From Clostridiales bacterium (GTDB taxonomy: Bacteria > Bacillota > Clostridia > Christensenellales > Pumilibacteraceae), in assembly GCA_014799665.1 (NCBI GenBank), contig JAAVHP010000012.1:310001-374000 (forward strand): 64,000 bases of DNA, written 5' to 3'. The notes beneath the pieces are model-generated. The model was given only the letters and a program-made list of their open reading frames with translations. It had not been told where the DNA came from and ran no database searches. Shown piece after piece: positions 16,398 through 25,278 of the stretch. Position 1 is the first letter of the stretch; every line of letters begins with the position of its first letter. Position numbers and translations under genes: made by a program.

Positions 16398-17918
16398 ATG
16401 ACGAAAACGATAACGGCAAAAAAATTCGCGTCTAACGTTGTTTTTTCTATAATAGCGCAAATTATATCGATGGTTGTGAGCTTTGTTCTTACTCTCATCG
16501 TTCCGAGGTTTATCGACGAGTATCAGTACGCCTATTGGCAAACGTACGTGTTATACGTCGGTTACGTAGGCGTTCTGCATTTCGGTTTGCTTGACGGGCT
16601 TGTATTGCGTTATTCCAAATACGATTATGAAGAACTCGATAAACCGAGGTTGCGTTCGCAGTTTACCGTTTTATTGATTTTTACGAGCGTAGTTATGATA
16701 GTTATGGGGGCGACATCGTTGCTCGCCCTAGGCGGAACCAATAAAATAATATTTACGCTTGTTGCCGTCGGCATCGTTACTAAGAATTTTGTAACGTACG
16801 GATCGTATATGCTTCAAATTACGAACCGTATAAACAAGTACGTAATAATGATCATTGCGCAACGGCTTGCGTACGGAATTATCGTAGTTATTCTGCTTGC
16901 GCTTAGGGTAAACGACTTCTATTGGTATTGCATTGCCGATTTGTGCGGAGATATTGTTGCGATAGTAATCGGACTGTTCTTTAACCGCGGCTTATATTTG
17001 GGAAAAACGTTGAAGCTTCGCGAAACGTTTGCCGAGCTGAAATTAAACGTTTTTTCAGGCGTCATTCTTCTAATGGCGAATTGGTCCGCAATGCTTATGA
17101 TTGGCGGCGCAAAAATGATCATACAGTGGCGGTGGGACGAGCTTGTGTTCGGAAAGGTATCGTTTGCATTCAGCGTTTCGAATGTTTTTCTGATATTTGT
17201 TACCGCAATAAGCGTCGTTCTTTTTCCGTCGTTACAGCGCATCGACCGCGACAAGCTTCCGCAAATGTACAAGAGCATACGCGGCGTTCTTTCGCCGTTG
17301 TTGTTCTTTATTATGATATTCTATTTTCCCGGCTGTTGGATTTTGGATAAGTGGCTTCCGGCATATTCGCAGAGCCTTATATATTTGGGCGTGCTGTTGC
17401 CCATAATAATTTACTCGTCTAAGGTGAGCCTGCTTACTAACAATTATCTTAAAGTTTACCGCAAAGAAAAAAGCATGCTGCTTGTCAACGTTATTTCGAT
17501 AGCGGTAGGGTTTGCGCTTTTTGCATTATGCGCCTATGCTTTTGGAAATCTTACCGCGTTGCTTGTGAGCGTTGTGTTCGTTATCATGCTCAATTCCGTG
17601 CTTGCCGAAATATTCGTTTCGAGGATAATTCACGCTAATCTTGTAAAAGAGTTTATCATAGAGGCGGTGATGACGGCGGCTTTCATATTATGCGCGAGTA
17701 TGCTCTCGCTTTGGTGGGGGTGCCTGGCGTATTTCGGAGTTTTCGTTGTGTACGGCGCAATAAATTATAAATCGCTGGTCGCGTTGTTTAAGAGAATATT
17801 CAAACGCAAATCAACCGAAACGGTAGAAGTTGCGCAGGAGACTGTTGCCGATACCGAGGAAAGCGAAGCGATAAATAACGACGGCGATCAGGCGCCTGTT
17901 GCGGAGGTGGAAGAATGA
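16398..17918 (+). CDS. Polysaccharide flippase (Wzx-like)
   Basis: 506 residues, twelve to fourteen predicted membrane helices, MOP/PST superfamily. It would flip the undecaprenyl-linked repeat unit to the outer face of the membrane. After the last helix there is a 45-residue acidic tail rich in Glu, Val, Ala and Asp (about 460-506), also seen on other membrane proteins in this window. It overlaps rfbA by 4 bp. Confidence 0.88.
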   Translation: MTKTITAKKFASNVVFSIIAQIISMVVSFVLTLIVPRFIDEYQYAYWQTYVLYVGYVGVLHFGLLDGLVLRYSKYDYEELDKPRLRSQFTVLLIFTSVVMIVMGATSLLALGGTNKIIFTLVAVGIVTKNFVTYGSYMLQITNRINKYVIMIIAQRLAYGIIVVILLALRVNDFYWYCIADLCGDIVAIVIGLFFNRGLYLGKTLKLRETFAELKLNVFSGVILLMANWSAMLMIGGAKMIIQWRWDELVFGKVSFAFSVSNVFLIFVTAISVVLFPSLQRIDRDKLPQMYKSIRGVLSPLLFFIMIFYFPGCWILDKWLPAYSQSLIYLGVLLPIIIYSSKVSLLTNNYLKVYRKEKSMLLVNVISIAVGFALFALCAYAFGNLTALLVSVVFVIMLNSVLAEIFVSRIIHANLVKEFIIEAVMTAAFILCASMLSLWWGCLAYFGVFVVYGAINYKSLVALFKRIFKRKSTETVEVAQETVADTEESEAINNDGDQAPVAEVEE

Positions 17919-18793
17919 AAGGTATAATACTTGCGGGCGGAAGCGGAACGCGCTTGTATCCGCTGACCAAGGTAACGAGCAAACAACTGCTGCCCGTATA
18001 CGACAAACCGATGGTTTTCTATCCGCTGTCTACGCTTATGCAAGCGGGCATACGTGATATCCTTATAATATCCACGCCGACCGATTTGCCCAATTTCGAA
18101 AAATTGCTCGGCGACGGCAGCCAGCTCGGTATTAAGCTAAGCTACTGTGTTCAGCCTTCGCCTGACGGGCTTGCGCAAGCGTTTTTGCTCGGCGAAAAGT
18201 TTATAGGTAACGACGCGTGTGCCATGGTGCTCGGCGATAATATCTTCTACGGCAATCACTTTGACGAATATCTCAAACGCGCTACGTCGAATGCGGAGAA
18301 AGGAAAGGCGACGATTTTCGGCTACCACGTAAATGATCCGCAACGCTTCGGCATAGTTGAGTTCGATAAGAACGGCAAAGTTTTGTCGGTCGAGGAAAAG
18401 CCGCTAAAGCCGAAATCTAACTATTGCATAACGGGACTTTATTTCTACGACAAGCGCGTCGTCGAATACGCGAAAAAGGTCAAGCCGTCCAAACGCAACG
18501 AGCTGGAAATAACCGATCTCAATCGCTTGTATCTTGAAGCGGGCGATTTAAATGTGGAGCTTCTCGGCAGCGGCTTTGCGTGGCTGGATACGGGAACAAT
18601 GGACAGCCTATTGGAAGCTTCCGAGTTTGTGCAAATGATGAGCACTAGGCAGGCGATAACAATATCCGCGCCTGAGGAAGTGGCGTTTAATAACGGCTGG
18701 ATAACGAAAGCGCAGTTGCTGACCGCGGCAGAGCAATACGGCAAATCCCCGTACGGCGAGCATTTGAAAAAAGTTGCGGAGGGGAATATATAA
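17915..18793 (+). CDS. rfbA: Glucose-1-phosphate thymidylyltransferase
   Basis: First enzyme of dTDP-L-rhamnose synthesis: glucose-1-phosphate plus dTTP gives dTDP-glucose. It has 292 residues, the usual length, with the nucleotide-binding start LAGGSGTRLYPLT, then SKQLLPVYDKPM, the metal site in LGDNIFYG, and VEEKPLKPKS. It opens the block rfbA-B-D-C, whose genes overlap by 1-4 bp. Confidence 0.97.
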   Translation: MKGIILAGGSGTRLYPLTKVTSKQLLPVYDKPMVFYPLSTLMQAGIRDILIISTPTDLPNFEKLLGDGSQLGIKLSYCVQPSPDGLAQAFLLGEKFIGNDACAMVLGDNIFYGNHFDEYLKRATSNAEKGKATIFGYHVNDPQRFGIVEFDKNGKVLSVEEKPLKPKSNYCITGLYFYDKRVVEYAKKVKPSKRNELEITDLNRLYLEAGDLNVELLGSGFAWLDTGTMDSLLEASEFVQMMSTRQAITISAPEEVAFNNGWITKAQLLTAAEQYGKSPYGEHLKKVAEGNI

Positions 18794-19818
18794 TGAAGAA
18801 AACTATAATCGTTACGGGCGGCGCCGGCTTTATCGGCAGTAACTTCGTATTCCATATGCTCAATAAATATCCAAACTACCGCATAGTGTGTTTGGACAAG
18901 CTGACCTATGCAGGTAATCTTTCCACGCTTAAAAGCGTTTTGGATAATAAAAACTTCCGTTTCGTTAAAGAAGATATTTGCGACCGCGCGGCGGTATACA
19001 AGCTTTTCGAAGAGGAAAAGCCGAATATCGTTGTTAATTTCGCCGCCGAAAGCCACGTGGACAGAAGCATAGAAAATCCCGACGTGTTCCTGCAAACGAA
19101 TATAATGGGTACGGCAACGCTCATGGACGCGTGCCGTAAGTACGGTATAGAGCGTTACCACCAGGTATCGACGGACGAGGTTTACGGCGATTTACCTCTC
19201 GACCGTCCCGATTTGTTCTTTACCGAAAACACGCCTATTCACACGAGCAGTCCGTATTCGTCGAGCAAGGCGAGCGCGGATCTACTCGTGCTTGCGTATA
19301 ACAGAACGTACGGCTTGCCCGTAAGCATAAGCAGATGCTCCAACAATTACGGACCGTACCACTTCCCCGAAAAGCTTATTCCGCTTATGATAGCCAACGC
19401 GCTTAACGATAAGCCGTTGCCCGTGTACGGCAAGGGCGAGAACGTTCGCGATTGGTTATATGTGGAAGACCACTGTAAGGCGATTGATTTGATTATCCAT
19501 AAAGGCAGAGTGGGGGAAGTATACAACGTAGGCGGGCATAACGAAATGCGAAATATTGATATCGTTAAGCTTATATGTAAAGAGCTCGGCAAGCCCGAAA
19601 GCCTTATAACCTACGTAACCGACCGCAAGGGGCACGATTTGCGTTACGCGATCGATCCGACAAAGATACACGACGAGCTCGGCTGGTTGCCTGAAACCAA
19701 GTTCGCGGACGGCATTAAAAAGACGATAAAGTGGTATCTAGATAACCGTGAATGGTGGGAAACGATAATAAGCGGCGAGTATAAAAATTACTACGAAAAA
19801 ATGTACGGAAACAGATAA
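18793..19818 (+). CDS. rfbB: dTDP-glucose 4,6-dehydratase
   Basis: Second step of dTDP-rhamnose synthesis, forming dTDP-4-keto-6-deoxyglucose. 341 residues with the NAD motif TGGAGFIGSNF, the active-site region VSTDEVYGDL (Thr-Asp-Glu), and the YSSSKASAD Tyr-x-x-x-Lys pair. Shares a base with rfbA and rfbD at each end. Its product could also feed the operon's aminotransferase. Confidence 0.97.
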   Translation: MKKTIIVTGGAGFIGSNFVFHMLNKYPNYRIVCLDKLTYAGNLSTLKSVLDNKNFRFVKEDICDRAAVYKLFEEEKPNIVVNFAAESHVDRSIENPDVFLQTNIMGTATLMDACRKYGIERYHQVSTDEVYGDLPLDRPDLFFTENTPIHTSSPYSSSKASADLLVLAYNRTYGLPVSISRCSNNYGPYHFPEKLIPLMIANALNDKPLPVYGKGENVRDWLYVEDHCKAIDLIIHKGRVGEVYNVGGHNEMRNIDIVKLICKELGKPESLITYVTDRKGHDLRYAIDPTKIHDELGWLPETKFADGIKKTIKWYLDNREWWETIISGEYKNYYEKMYGNR

Positions 19819-20678
19819 TGAAAGTTTTGGTAACGGGTGTAAAAGGACAGCTCGGCTACGACGTCGTTAAAGAGCTTGAAAACCGCGGGCATACCGCGGT
19901 AGGCGTGGACGTCGACGAGATGGATATTACCGATCCGAAACAGGTCGAAAGCGTTATCGGAGAGGTAAAGCCTCATGCGGTTATTCACTGTGCCGCATGG
20001 ACGGCTGTGGACAAGGCGGAACAGTTTCCCGAAAAGGTGTACGATGTCAACGCGCTCGGCGCAAAATATATTGCAGAGCAGTGTAAGCATATCAATGCGA
20101 AAATGGCGTTCATATCCACCGATTACGTTTTCGAGGGCGTGGGTAACGATCCGTACAAGGTAGACGACGAGCGAAAAGGTTTATCGGTATACGGAAAGAC
20201 GAAAATTCAGGGTGAAGATTTCGTTACCGAAATACTCGACGAGCATTTTATCGTCCGCATAACTTGGGCGTTCGGAGTAAACGGCGGCAATTTTGTAAAG
20301 ACTATGCTTAGGTTGGCGGATAGCGGTAAGACCGAGCTTAACGTTGTAAACGATCAGATCGGGTCGCCGACTTATACCAAGGATTTGGCACGACTGCTCG
20401 TAGATATGGTCGAAACCGAAAAATACGGAGTTTATCACGCGACGAACGACGGATTTTGCAGTTGCTACGAATTCGCGTGCGAGATATTCAAGCAAGCGGG
20501 AAAGACCGTAAAAGTCAATCCCGTCACGACGGAAGAATATTTGAAAATGGTTCCGCAGCAAGCCAAGCGGCCGCTCAATTCACGGCTTGATAAAAGCAAG
20601 CTTGCAGAAAACGGGTTTAAACCGTTACCGACTTGGCAGAATGCCGTTAAGAGATATTTACAGGAGATCAAAGGATAA
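19818..20678 (+). CDS. rfbD: dTDP-4-dehydrorhamnose reductase
   Basis: Last step of dTDP-rhamnose synthesis, NAD(P)H-dependent. 286 residues with VTGVKGQLGYDVV at the N-terminus, STDYVFEG, and YGKTKIQGE carrying the Tyr-x-x-x-Lys pair. It precedes rfbC in the operon although it acts after it in the pathway. Overlaps both neighbours by one base. Confidence 0.96.
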   Translation: MKVLVTGVKGQLGYDVVKELENRGHTAVGVDVDEMDITDPKQVESVIGEVKPHAVIHCAAWTAVDKAEQFPEKVYDVNALGAKYIAEQCKHINAKMAFISTDYVFEGVGNDPYKVDDERKGLSVYGKTKIQGEDFVTEILDEHFIVRITWAFGVNGGNFVKTMLRLADSGKTELNVVNDQIGSPTYTKDLARLLVDMVETEKYGVYHATNDGFCSCYEFACEIFKQAGKTVKVNPVTTEEYLKMVPQQAKRPLNSRLDKSKLAENGFKPLPTWQNAVKRYLQEIKG

Positions 20679-21277
20679 TGGGACAAATTAAAGTACAAAA
20701 GAATGTCGGCGGAATAGAGGGGCTTTATATTATAGAGCCTGCCGTTCACGGCGACAGTCGCGGATATTTCATGGAAACGTACAACAAGCGGGATATGGAA
20801 GAAGCGGGACTGAATATGAACTTCGTTCAGGACAATCAGTCTATGAGCGTGAAAGGCGTGCTTAGAGGTTTGCATTTTCAGAAACAATATCCTCAGGGCA
20901 AGCTTGTCAGAGTAATAAAAGGCAGCGTATTCGACGTTGCCGTAGATATTCGTAAGGGAAGTAAGACATACGGCAAATGGTTCGGTGTGGAGCTCACCGA
21001 GGAGAATAAAAAGCAGTTCTATGTAAGCGAGGGGTTTGCGCACGGCTTTTTGGTGCTCAGCGATACAGCGGAGTTCTGCTATAAGGTGACAGACTTCTAT
21101 CATCCCAACGACGAGGGAGGTATTGCTTGGAACGATCCGTCTATCGGTATCGACTGGGGCGTAATCGGCGAATATAATGGCACTGCCGATCCGAGCGGAT
21201 ATACGCTAAAAGACGGTTCGCCGATCGTTATGAGCGATAAGGATAAAGCGTGGGATAATCTAAGTGTTATTAAATAA
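20678..21277 (+). CDS. rfbC: dTDP-4-dehydrorhamnose 3,5-epimerase
   Basis: Third step of dTDP-rhamnose synthesis. 199 residues, RmlC-type cupin, slightly longer than the usual 180-190. It has HGDSRGYFMETY, SVKGVLRGLHFQ with the catalytic His of the motif, and EGFAHGFLVLSD. It completes a full dTDP-rhamnose set, so L-rhamnose or a related 6-deoxyhexose is a likely component of the polymer. Overlaps the next gene by 14 bp. Confidence 0.96.
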   Translation: MGQIKVQKNVGGIEGLYIIEPAVHGDSRGYFMETYNKRDMEEAGLNMNFVQDNQSMSVKGVLRGLHFQKQYPQGKLVRVIKGSVFDVAVDIRKGSKTYGKWFGVELTEENKKQFYVSEGFAHGFLVLSDTAEFCYKVTDFYHPNDEGGIAWNDPSIGIDWGVIGEYNGTADPSGYTLKDGSPIVMSDKDKAWDNLSVIK

Positions 21278-23423
21278 AGTTAAAATAATATTAATACTTT
21301 GTTTTGTGACCTTCTGTGCCGCGTTTTTCTGTGCGTGTTCGCAGGCCGCGCCCGATTACGAGCATAACGGGAAGGTCAGCGTAACCGTTTTGAACGGCGA
21401 GCATTATTCTGTCAAAGGCGGGAATAAACATGAAATCGACCGAGGCGGCGAAGTTACGTTCGATATAGAATTGGAGCGCGGCTATGCAATAGCCGGTGTT
21501 TTCGGCGACGATAAAAACTGTGAATATACCGATGACATTAGTTTTAATCAAACGTTAACGGTATCAAACGTTAATTACAACGTAACGGTAAGGTTACTGA
21601 CAAAGCAATTATCGACTAACGAGTTTAATATAGTATACGATGAAAACTTCGGAAGCATTAAGCTTACATCCGCATTAGGAGAAGCTCACAAGGGAGAGTA
21701 CTACTCTACGGATATTGTCGATTTAACGGCTATCGCAAAAGACGGTTATAGATTTATTTGTTGGAGTATCGGAGATTATATTGCTAACGGAGGGGAGCTT
21801 TACAGTTATTTCGCCGGCTTTGATAATTTTGATTTCAAAACGTATTCGACCGTTTATGCAAATTTCAAAAGCGTACGCGATATGCGCAATACGATAATAT
21901 ACGATTTTGTTAACGGTAGCGAACTCGTACAAGATTGTGCAACGCTTATAGCGCATCATCCCCGTGCAAATACCATGACGGCAGTCGAGCTTCGCGAGCA
22001 AGGAGTAGATTGCGATAGTAAATTGCTTGCGGGATGGCTTAGCGAGGACGGTGATTATGTTGGGCTTGGCAGTCGGGTCGCAGTGAACGACGAGCGTTAT
22101 ATCAAGCTCGACGCTATCTGGAAAAATTATGCTTCGGTAAACGATTTCGCAGTTGATGAGAGTGGAAATCGGATAACCGAATTTAAAGGCGTCCCCGATA
22201 AAAACGGAGAGGTCGTTGTTCCGCGTGAAATCAACGGAAAAACAATATCGTCGATTGCCTCGGAGGCTTTTAAGGGATGCGGGCTTTCAGCGTTGTATTT
22301 GCCCGACTCAATCGAAACAATCGAAGACAACGCATTTCTCGATTGCATTTATTTGACCGAAATTTATATGTCGGATAATATAGTCAATATTACCGACGCC
22401 GCATTTAAAGGTTGCAAAAATTTAACTACGCTGCACTTAAACGCATTTCATAAACCGCGGTTTAATTATCAAGAGATAGGACAGAAAACCGATTTGTACG
22501 ATCTGTTGGAAAAAAATGCGGATAACGGTAAAAGAAAAATCGTAGTGCTTGGTGGTTCGAGCGTCAGATATGGGTACAGCACTTATAAAATTCGAGAAAT
22601 GTTTTCGGAAGTTTACGACGGTGAATTTGATGTATACAATATGGGCTGGAACGCCGGGTTTTGCTCTTTGGCGCAGTTTGAGGTGATAAACAAATCCTTG
22701 CGAGAGGGCGACGTTTTTATTCATGCGCCTGAGTTGTATGGCGGACAGCTGTTGGGCGATGTTGCAGTTTCACCTTTGACGGGGGAGCAAGCAGCGGTTC
22801 TTACCGGTGATTATTCTTTGATTTACAGAATTGTCGAAACGAACTACGATTTCTTGTCGTATTTGACTGTCAGTAATTATGCTAATGTTTTTTCTATGCT
22901 CGCTACGTTTAATAAAAACAGATTGATACCGCCTTACCCGCCGCGTGAATACACCGAGTATTTTAAGGGCTTTGTTGACGACGATAGTTTTGGGATTCGT
23001 TCTACTACCGAGATGGTTGAAGCGGAAGGCGGTGAAAATAAGGCGTACAGCGGTAAAAGCAGTTTTGAAAATTTAGATTATTATAAAGATTGCTGGAATC
23101 GGTTGAATGCGTACATTTACAGCCGTATTGCAGACGGTGTAAACGTGTTTGTTGCGTTCTCGCCTATAAATGTTTGTAATTTGGAACTGACATACGATAC
23201 GACCGATAGTATGATCGCGGCAGCGGATAACTATACTCAATTAGTTAAGACGGTCCTTGCCGATTCAAACGTGACGCTGATAGGCGAGCAGAAAGACTCG
23301 ATCTATGCGGGAGAGCATTTTGTCGGACACGATTTCCATTTGGGTGCTCCGTTCAGAGATACTCATACGGAAAATATAATAAGCAAGCTGATCCAGGCGC
23401 TTAGGGACTCGTCGTTGTTGTAA
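21264..23423 (+). CDS. Lipoprotein with leucine-rich repeats and SGNH-like domain
   Basis: 719 residues. The signal peptide (about 5-24) ends in a lipobox-like FFCAC, so Cys25 is the likely lipidated residue. Next come beta-rich repeats around 115-205 (YDENFGSIKL... VYANF, an InlB B-repeat-like pattern), and BspA-type leucine-rich repeats at about 325-395 (EAFKGCGLSALYLPDSIETI). From about 425 there is an SGNH/DHHW-like domain (IVVLGGSSVRYG, and DFHLG near residue 690). The start is GTG at 21264, inside rfbC. It lies just before a small membrane protein and an MBOAT acyltransferase, as AlgX/AlgJ-type partners do. An O-acylation role on the outer face is inferred. Confidence 0.7.
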   Translation: MLLNKVKIILILCFVTFCAAFFCACSQAAPDYEHNGKVSVTVLNGEHYSVKGGNKHEIDRGGEVTFDIELERGYAIAGVFGDDKNCEYTDDISFNQTLTVSNVNYNVTVRLLTKQLSTNEFNIVYDENFGSIKLTSALGEAHKGEYYSTDIVDLTAIAKDGYRFICWSIGDYIANGGELYSYFAGFDNFDFKTYSTVYANFKSVRDMRNTIIYDFVNGSELVQDCATLIAHHPRANTMTAVELREQGVDCDSKLLAGWLSEDGDYVGLGSRVAVNDERYIKLDAIWKNYASVNDFAVDESGNRITEFKGVPDKNGEVVVPREINGKTISSIASEAFKGCGLSALYLPDSIETIEDNAFLDCIYLTEIYMSDNIVNITDAAFKGCKNLTTLHLNAFHKPRFNYQEIGQKTDLYDLLEKNADNGKRKIVVLGGSSVRYGYSTYKIREMFSEVYDGEFDVYNMGWNAGFCSLAQFEVINKSLREGDVFIHAPELYGGQLLGDVAVSPLTGEQAAVLTGDYSLIYRIVETNYDFLSYLTVSNYANVFSMLATFNKNRLIPPYPPREYTEYFKGFVDDDSFGIRSTTEMVEAEGGENKAYSGKSSFENLDYYKDCWNRLNAYIYSRIADGVNVFVAFSPINVCNLELTYDTTDSMIAAADNYTQLVKTVLADSNVTLIGEQKDSIYAGEHFVGHDFHLGAPFRDTHTENIISKLIQALRDSSLL

Positions 23424-23798
23424 ATGAATACAGTGTTTTTAACAAATCCATATATTCTTACTTTAACGGTGATAGCTCTTTTTGCCGCCGTGATTTATCG
23501 ATTGATAAAAAACAAGATCGTCTCTACAATCGTTGCCGCTTGTAGTTTTACATTAATGCTTGTTTGCGTAGTGTATTCTTTGCTTCTCGGAGCGGAATTT
23601 ACCGAAGTGTTGATATATGTATTGGTGTTTACGCTTTTATATGCATTGACTTTCGTTTCGCATAATACGACGTCGGATAAAAATAATGAGCAGGCGGAAG
23701 GCGAGTCTATCGTTCATATAAAAGACGGCCCGGACAATAGTGATGAAGTTTATAACCCCCCGGAAGAAAACGACGAGGCAAAAGGAGAGATGCTGTGA
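23424..23798 (+). CDS. Small membrane protein of the acylation cluster
   Basis: 124 residues. Three hydrophobic helices (about 10-28, 32-52, 57-78) are followed by a soluble acidic tail with Glu, Asp and Pro. Not recognised as a known family. It starts on the base after the stop of the preceding SGNH protein and overlaps the MBOAT gene by 4 bp, so it may be an accessory subunit of the acyltransferase. AAAGGAGA inside its end serves the next gene. Confidence 0.6.
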   Translation: MNTVFLTNPYILTLTVIALFAAVIYRLIKNKIVSTIVAACSFTLMLVCVVYSLLLGAEFTEVLIYVLVFTLLYALTFVSHNTTSDKNNEQAEGESIVHIKDGPDNSDEVYNPPEENDEAKGEML

Positions 23799-25267
23799 GT
23801 TTTAATTCGGTTTCTTTTCTTATTTTTCTGCCCGTTGTAGTTATTTTATACTGGGTATTGCCGCATAGATTTCGTTGGATAATGCTGCTCGTAGCAAGTT
23901 ATCTATTCTACATGAGTTGGAATCCGTGGCTCATATTCCTTATCGTATTTACAACGGCTGTTTCTTACGTGGCCGGTTTGTTGATAGAAAAATATGATAA
24001 CAAAAAGGCAAAAAAGGCTTGTCTTGTAATAACGCTTATTTGTTGTTTGGGAACGTTATTCTTCTTTAAGTATTTCACTTTTGCAACAAATCTGTTTATC
24101 AGCGTTGTCAACGTATTCGGCGGAAACTGGGCGGAATTTACGTTCAGTTTGATACTTCCCGTCGGCATATCGTTTTACACTTTTCAAACGCTCTCGTACG
24201 TTATAGATGTTTACCGCGGTCGTATTAAAGCGGAACGGCATTTAGGCTACTATGCCCTGTTTGTAACTTATTTCCCGCAACTCGTTGCAGGTCCGATAGA
24301 ACGGCCCGAAAATCTTATTCCTCAGCTAAAAGCGAAGAACAAGTTTAAATCCGAAGATCTTGCCGACGGGTTCAGAATTGCGATAGTAGGTTTTTTTAAA
24401 AAGGTGGTCATTGCAGACGGGGTGGCAATATTCGTAAACGCGGTATATAATAATCCCGCACAATCAAACGGATTAACGGTTATTATCGCTACGGTTTTGT
24501 TTGCTATACAAATATATTGCGATTTTTCGGGTTATACGGAAATTGCGATCGGGGTTGCCCGAATGATGGGTGTGCGGTTAAGCGATAATTTCAATCAACC
24601 CTATTTAGCGACGAGCATAAAAGATTTCTGGCGTAGGTGGCATATCTCGTTAACAACTTGGTTCACCGATTACGTTTATATTCCTCTAGGCGGCAACCGT
24701 TGCAAGCCCTATCGCTGGGCTATCAACGTTATGATAGTTTTTCTATTGAGCGGCTTGTGGCACGGCGCGGCGCTGACATTTATTGTGTGGGGCGGTATAC
24801 ACGGCGTTTACCAAATTGTCGGTAAGGCAAAAAATGCCGGATTAAAAAAGTTGGAACAGAAACACGGGTTCAAAATTGCCGACAATGCCGCGACTGTATT
24901 TTTGCGGCGCACGATAACTTTTGCGCTCGTTTGTTTTGCTTGGATATTTTTCAGGGGGAATTCTCTTTCGGATTGCGGAATACTTATTTCGAAAATATTC
25001 ACCGATTGGTCGGGAAGTATGAGCGCGCTCTCGTCCATAGGCTTTACCGCGTCGACGGCTATAGAGATCATGCTAATGTGCGCGATTTTGGCGTTATCGC
25101 AGCGTATAACAAAATTCGAAACTAAGCAATATATAAACTCAAATGGGACAAATGCCGTTTTTGCGCGAAGCATATTATACGTTTGTATGATTATCGCAAT
25201 AGCTTTGGCGTGGATCGCGCTCGTATCGGGCGGCGGAGAAAGCGCATTTATTTATTTCCAGTTTTAA
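23795..25267 (+). CDS. MBOAT-family O-acyltransferase (AlgI/DltB-like)
   Basis: 490 residues with about eleven membrane helices. MBOAT features are PVGISFYTFQTLSYVIDVY, PQLVAGPIERPENLIPQ, DFWRRWHISLTTWF with His283, and SGLWHGAALTFI with the catalytic His323. These proteins pass an acyl group, usually acetyl, across the membrane onto a polysaccharide, together with an SGNH-type transferase outside. The GTG start is preceded by AAAGGAGA. Flanking SGNH-like genes on both sides support an O-acylation machine for this polymer. Confidence 0.92.
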   Translation: MSFNSVSFLIFLPVVVILYWVLPHRFRWIMLLVASYLFYMSWNPWLIFLIVFTTAVSYVAGLLIEKYDNKKAKKACLVITLICCLGTLFFFKYFTFATNLFISVVNVFGGNWAEFTFSLILPVGISFYTFQTLSYVIDVYRGRIKAERHLGYYALFVTYFPQLVAGPIERPENLIPQLKAKNKFKSEDLADGFRIAIVGFFKKVVIADGVAIFVNAVYNNPAQSNGLTVIIATVLFAIQIYCDFSGYTEIAIGVARMMGVRLSDNFNQPYLATSIKDFWRRWHISLTTWFTDYVYIPLGGNRCKPYRWAINVMIVFLLSGLWHGAALTFIVWGGIHGVYQIVGKAKNAGLKKLEQKHGFKIADNAATVFLRRTITFALVCFAWIFFRGNSLSDCGILISKIFTDWSGSMSALSSIGFTASTAIEIMLMCAILALSQRITKFETKQYINSNGTNAVFARSILYVCMIIAIALAWIALVSGGGESAFIYFQF

Positions 25268-25278
25268 CGGTGACTTAA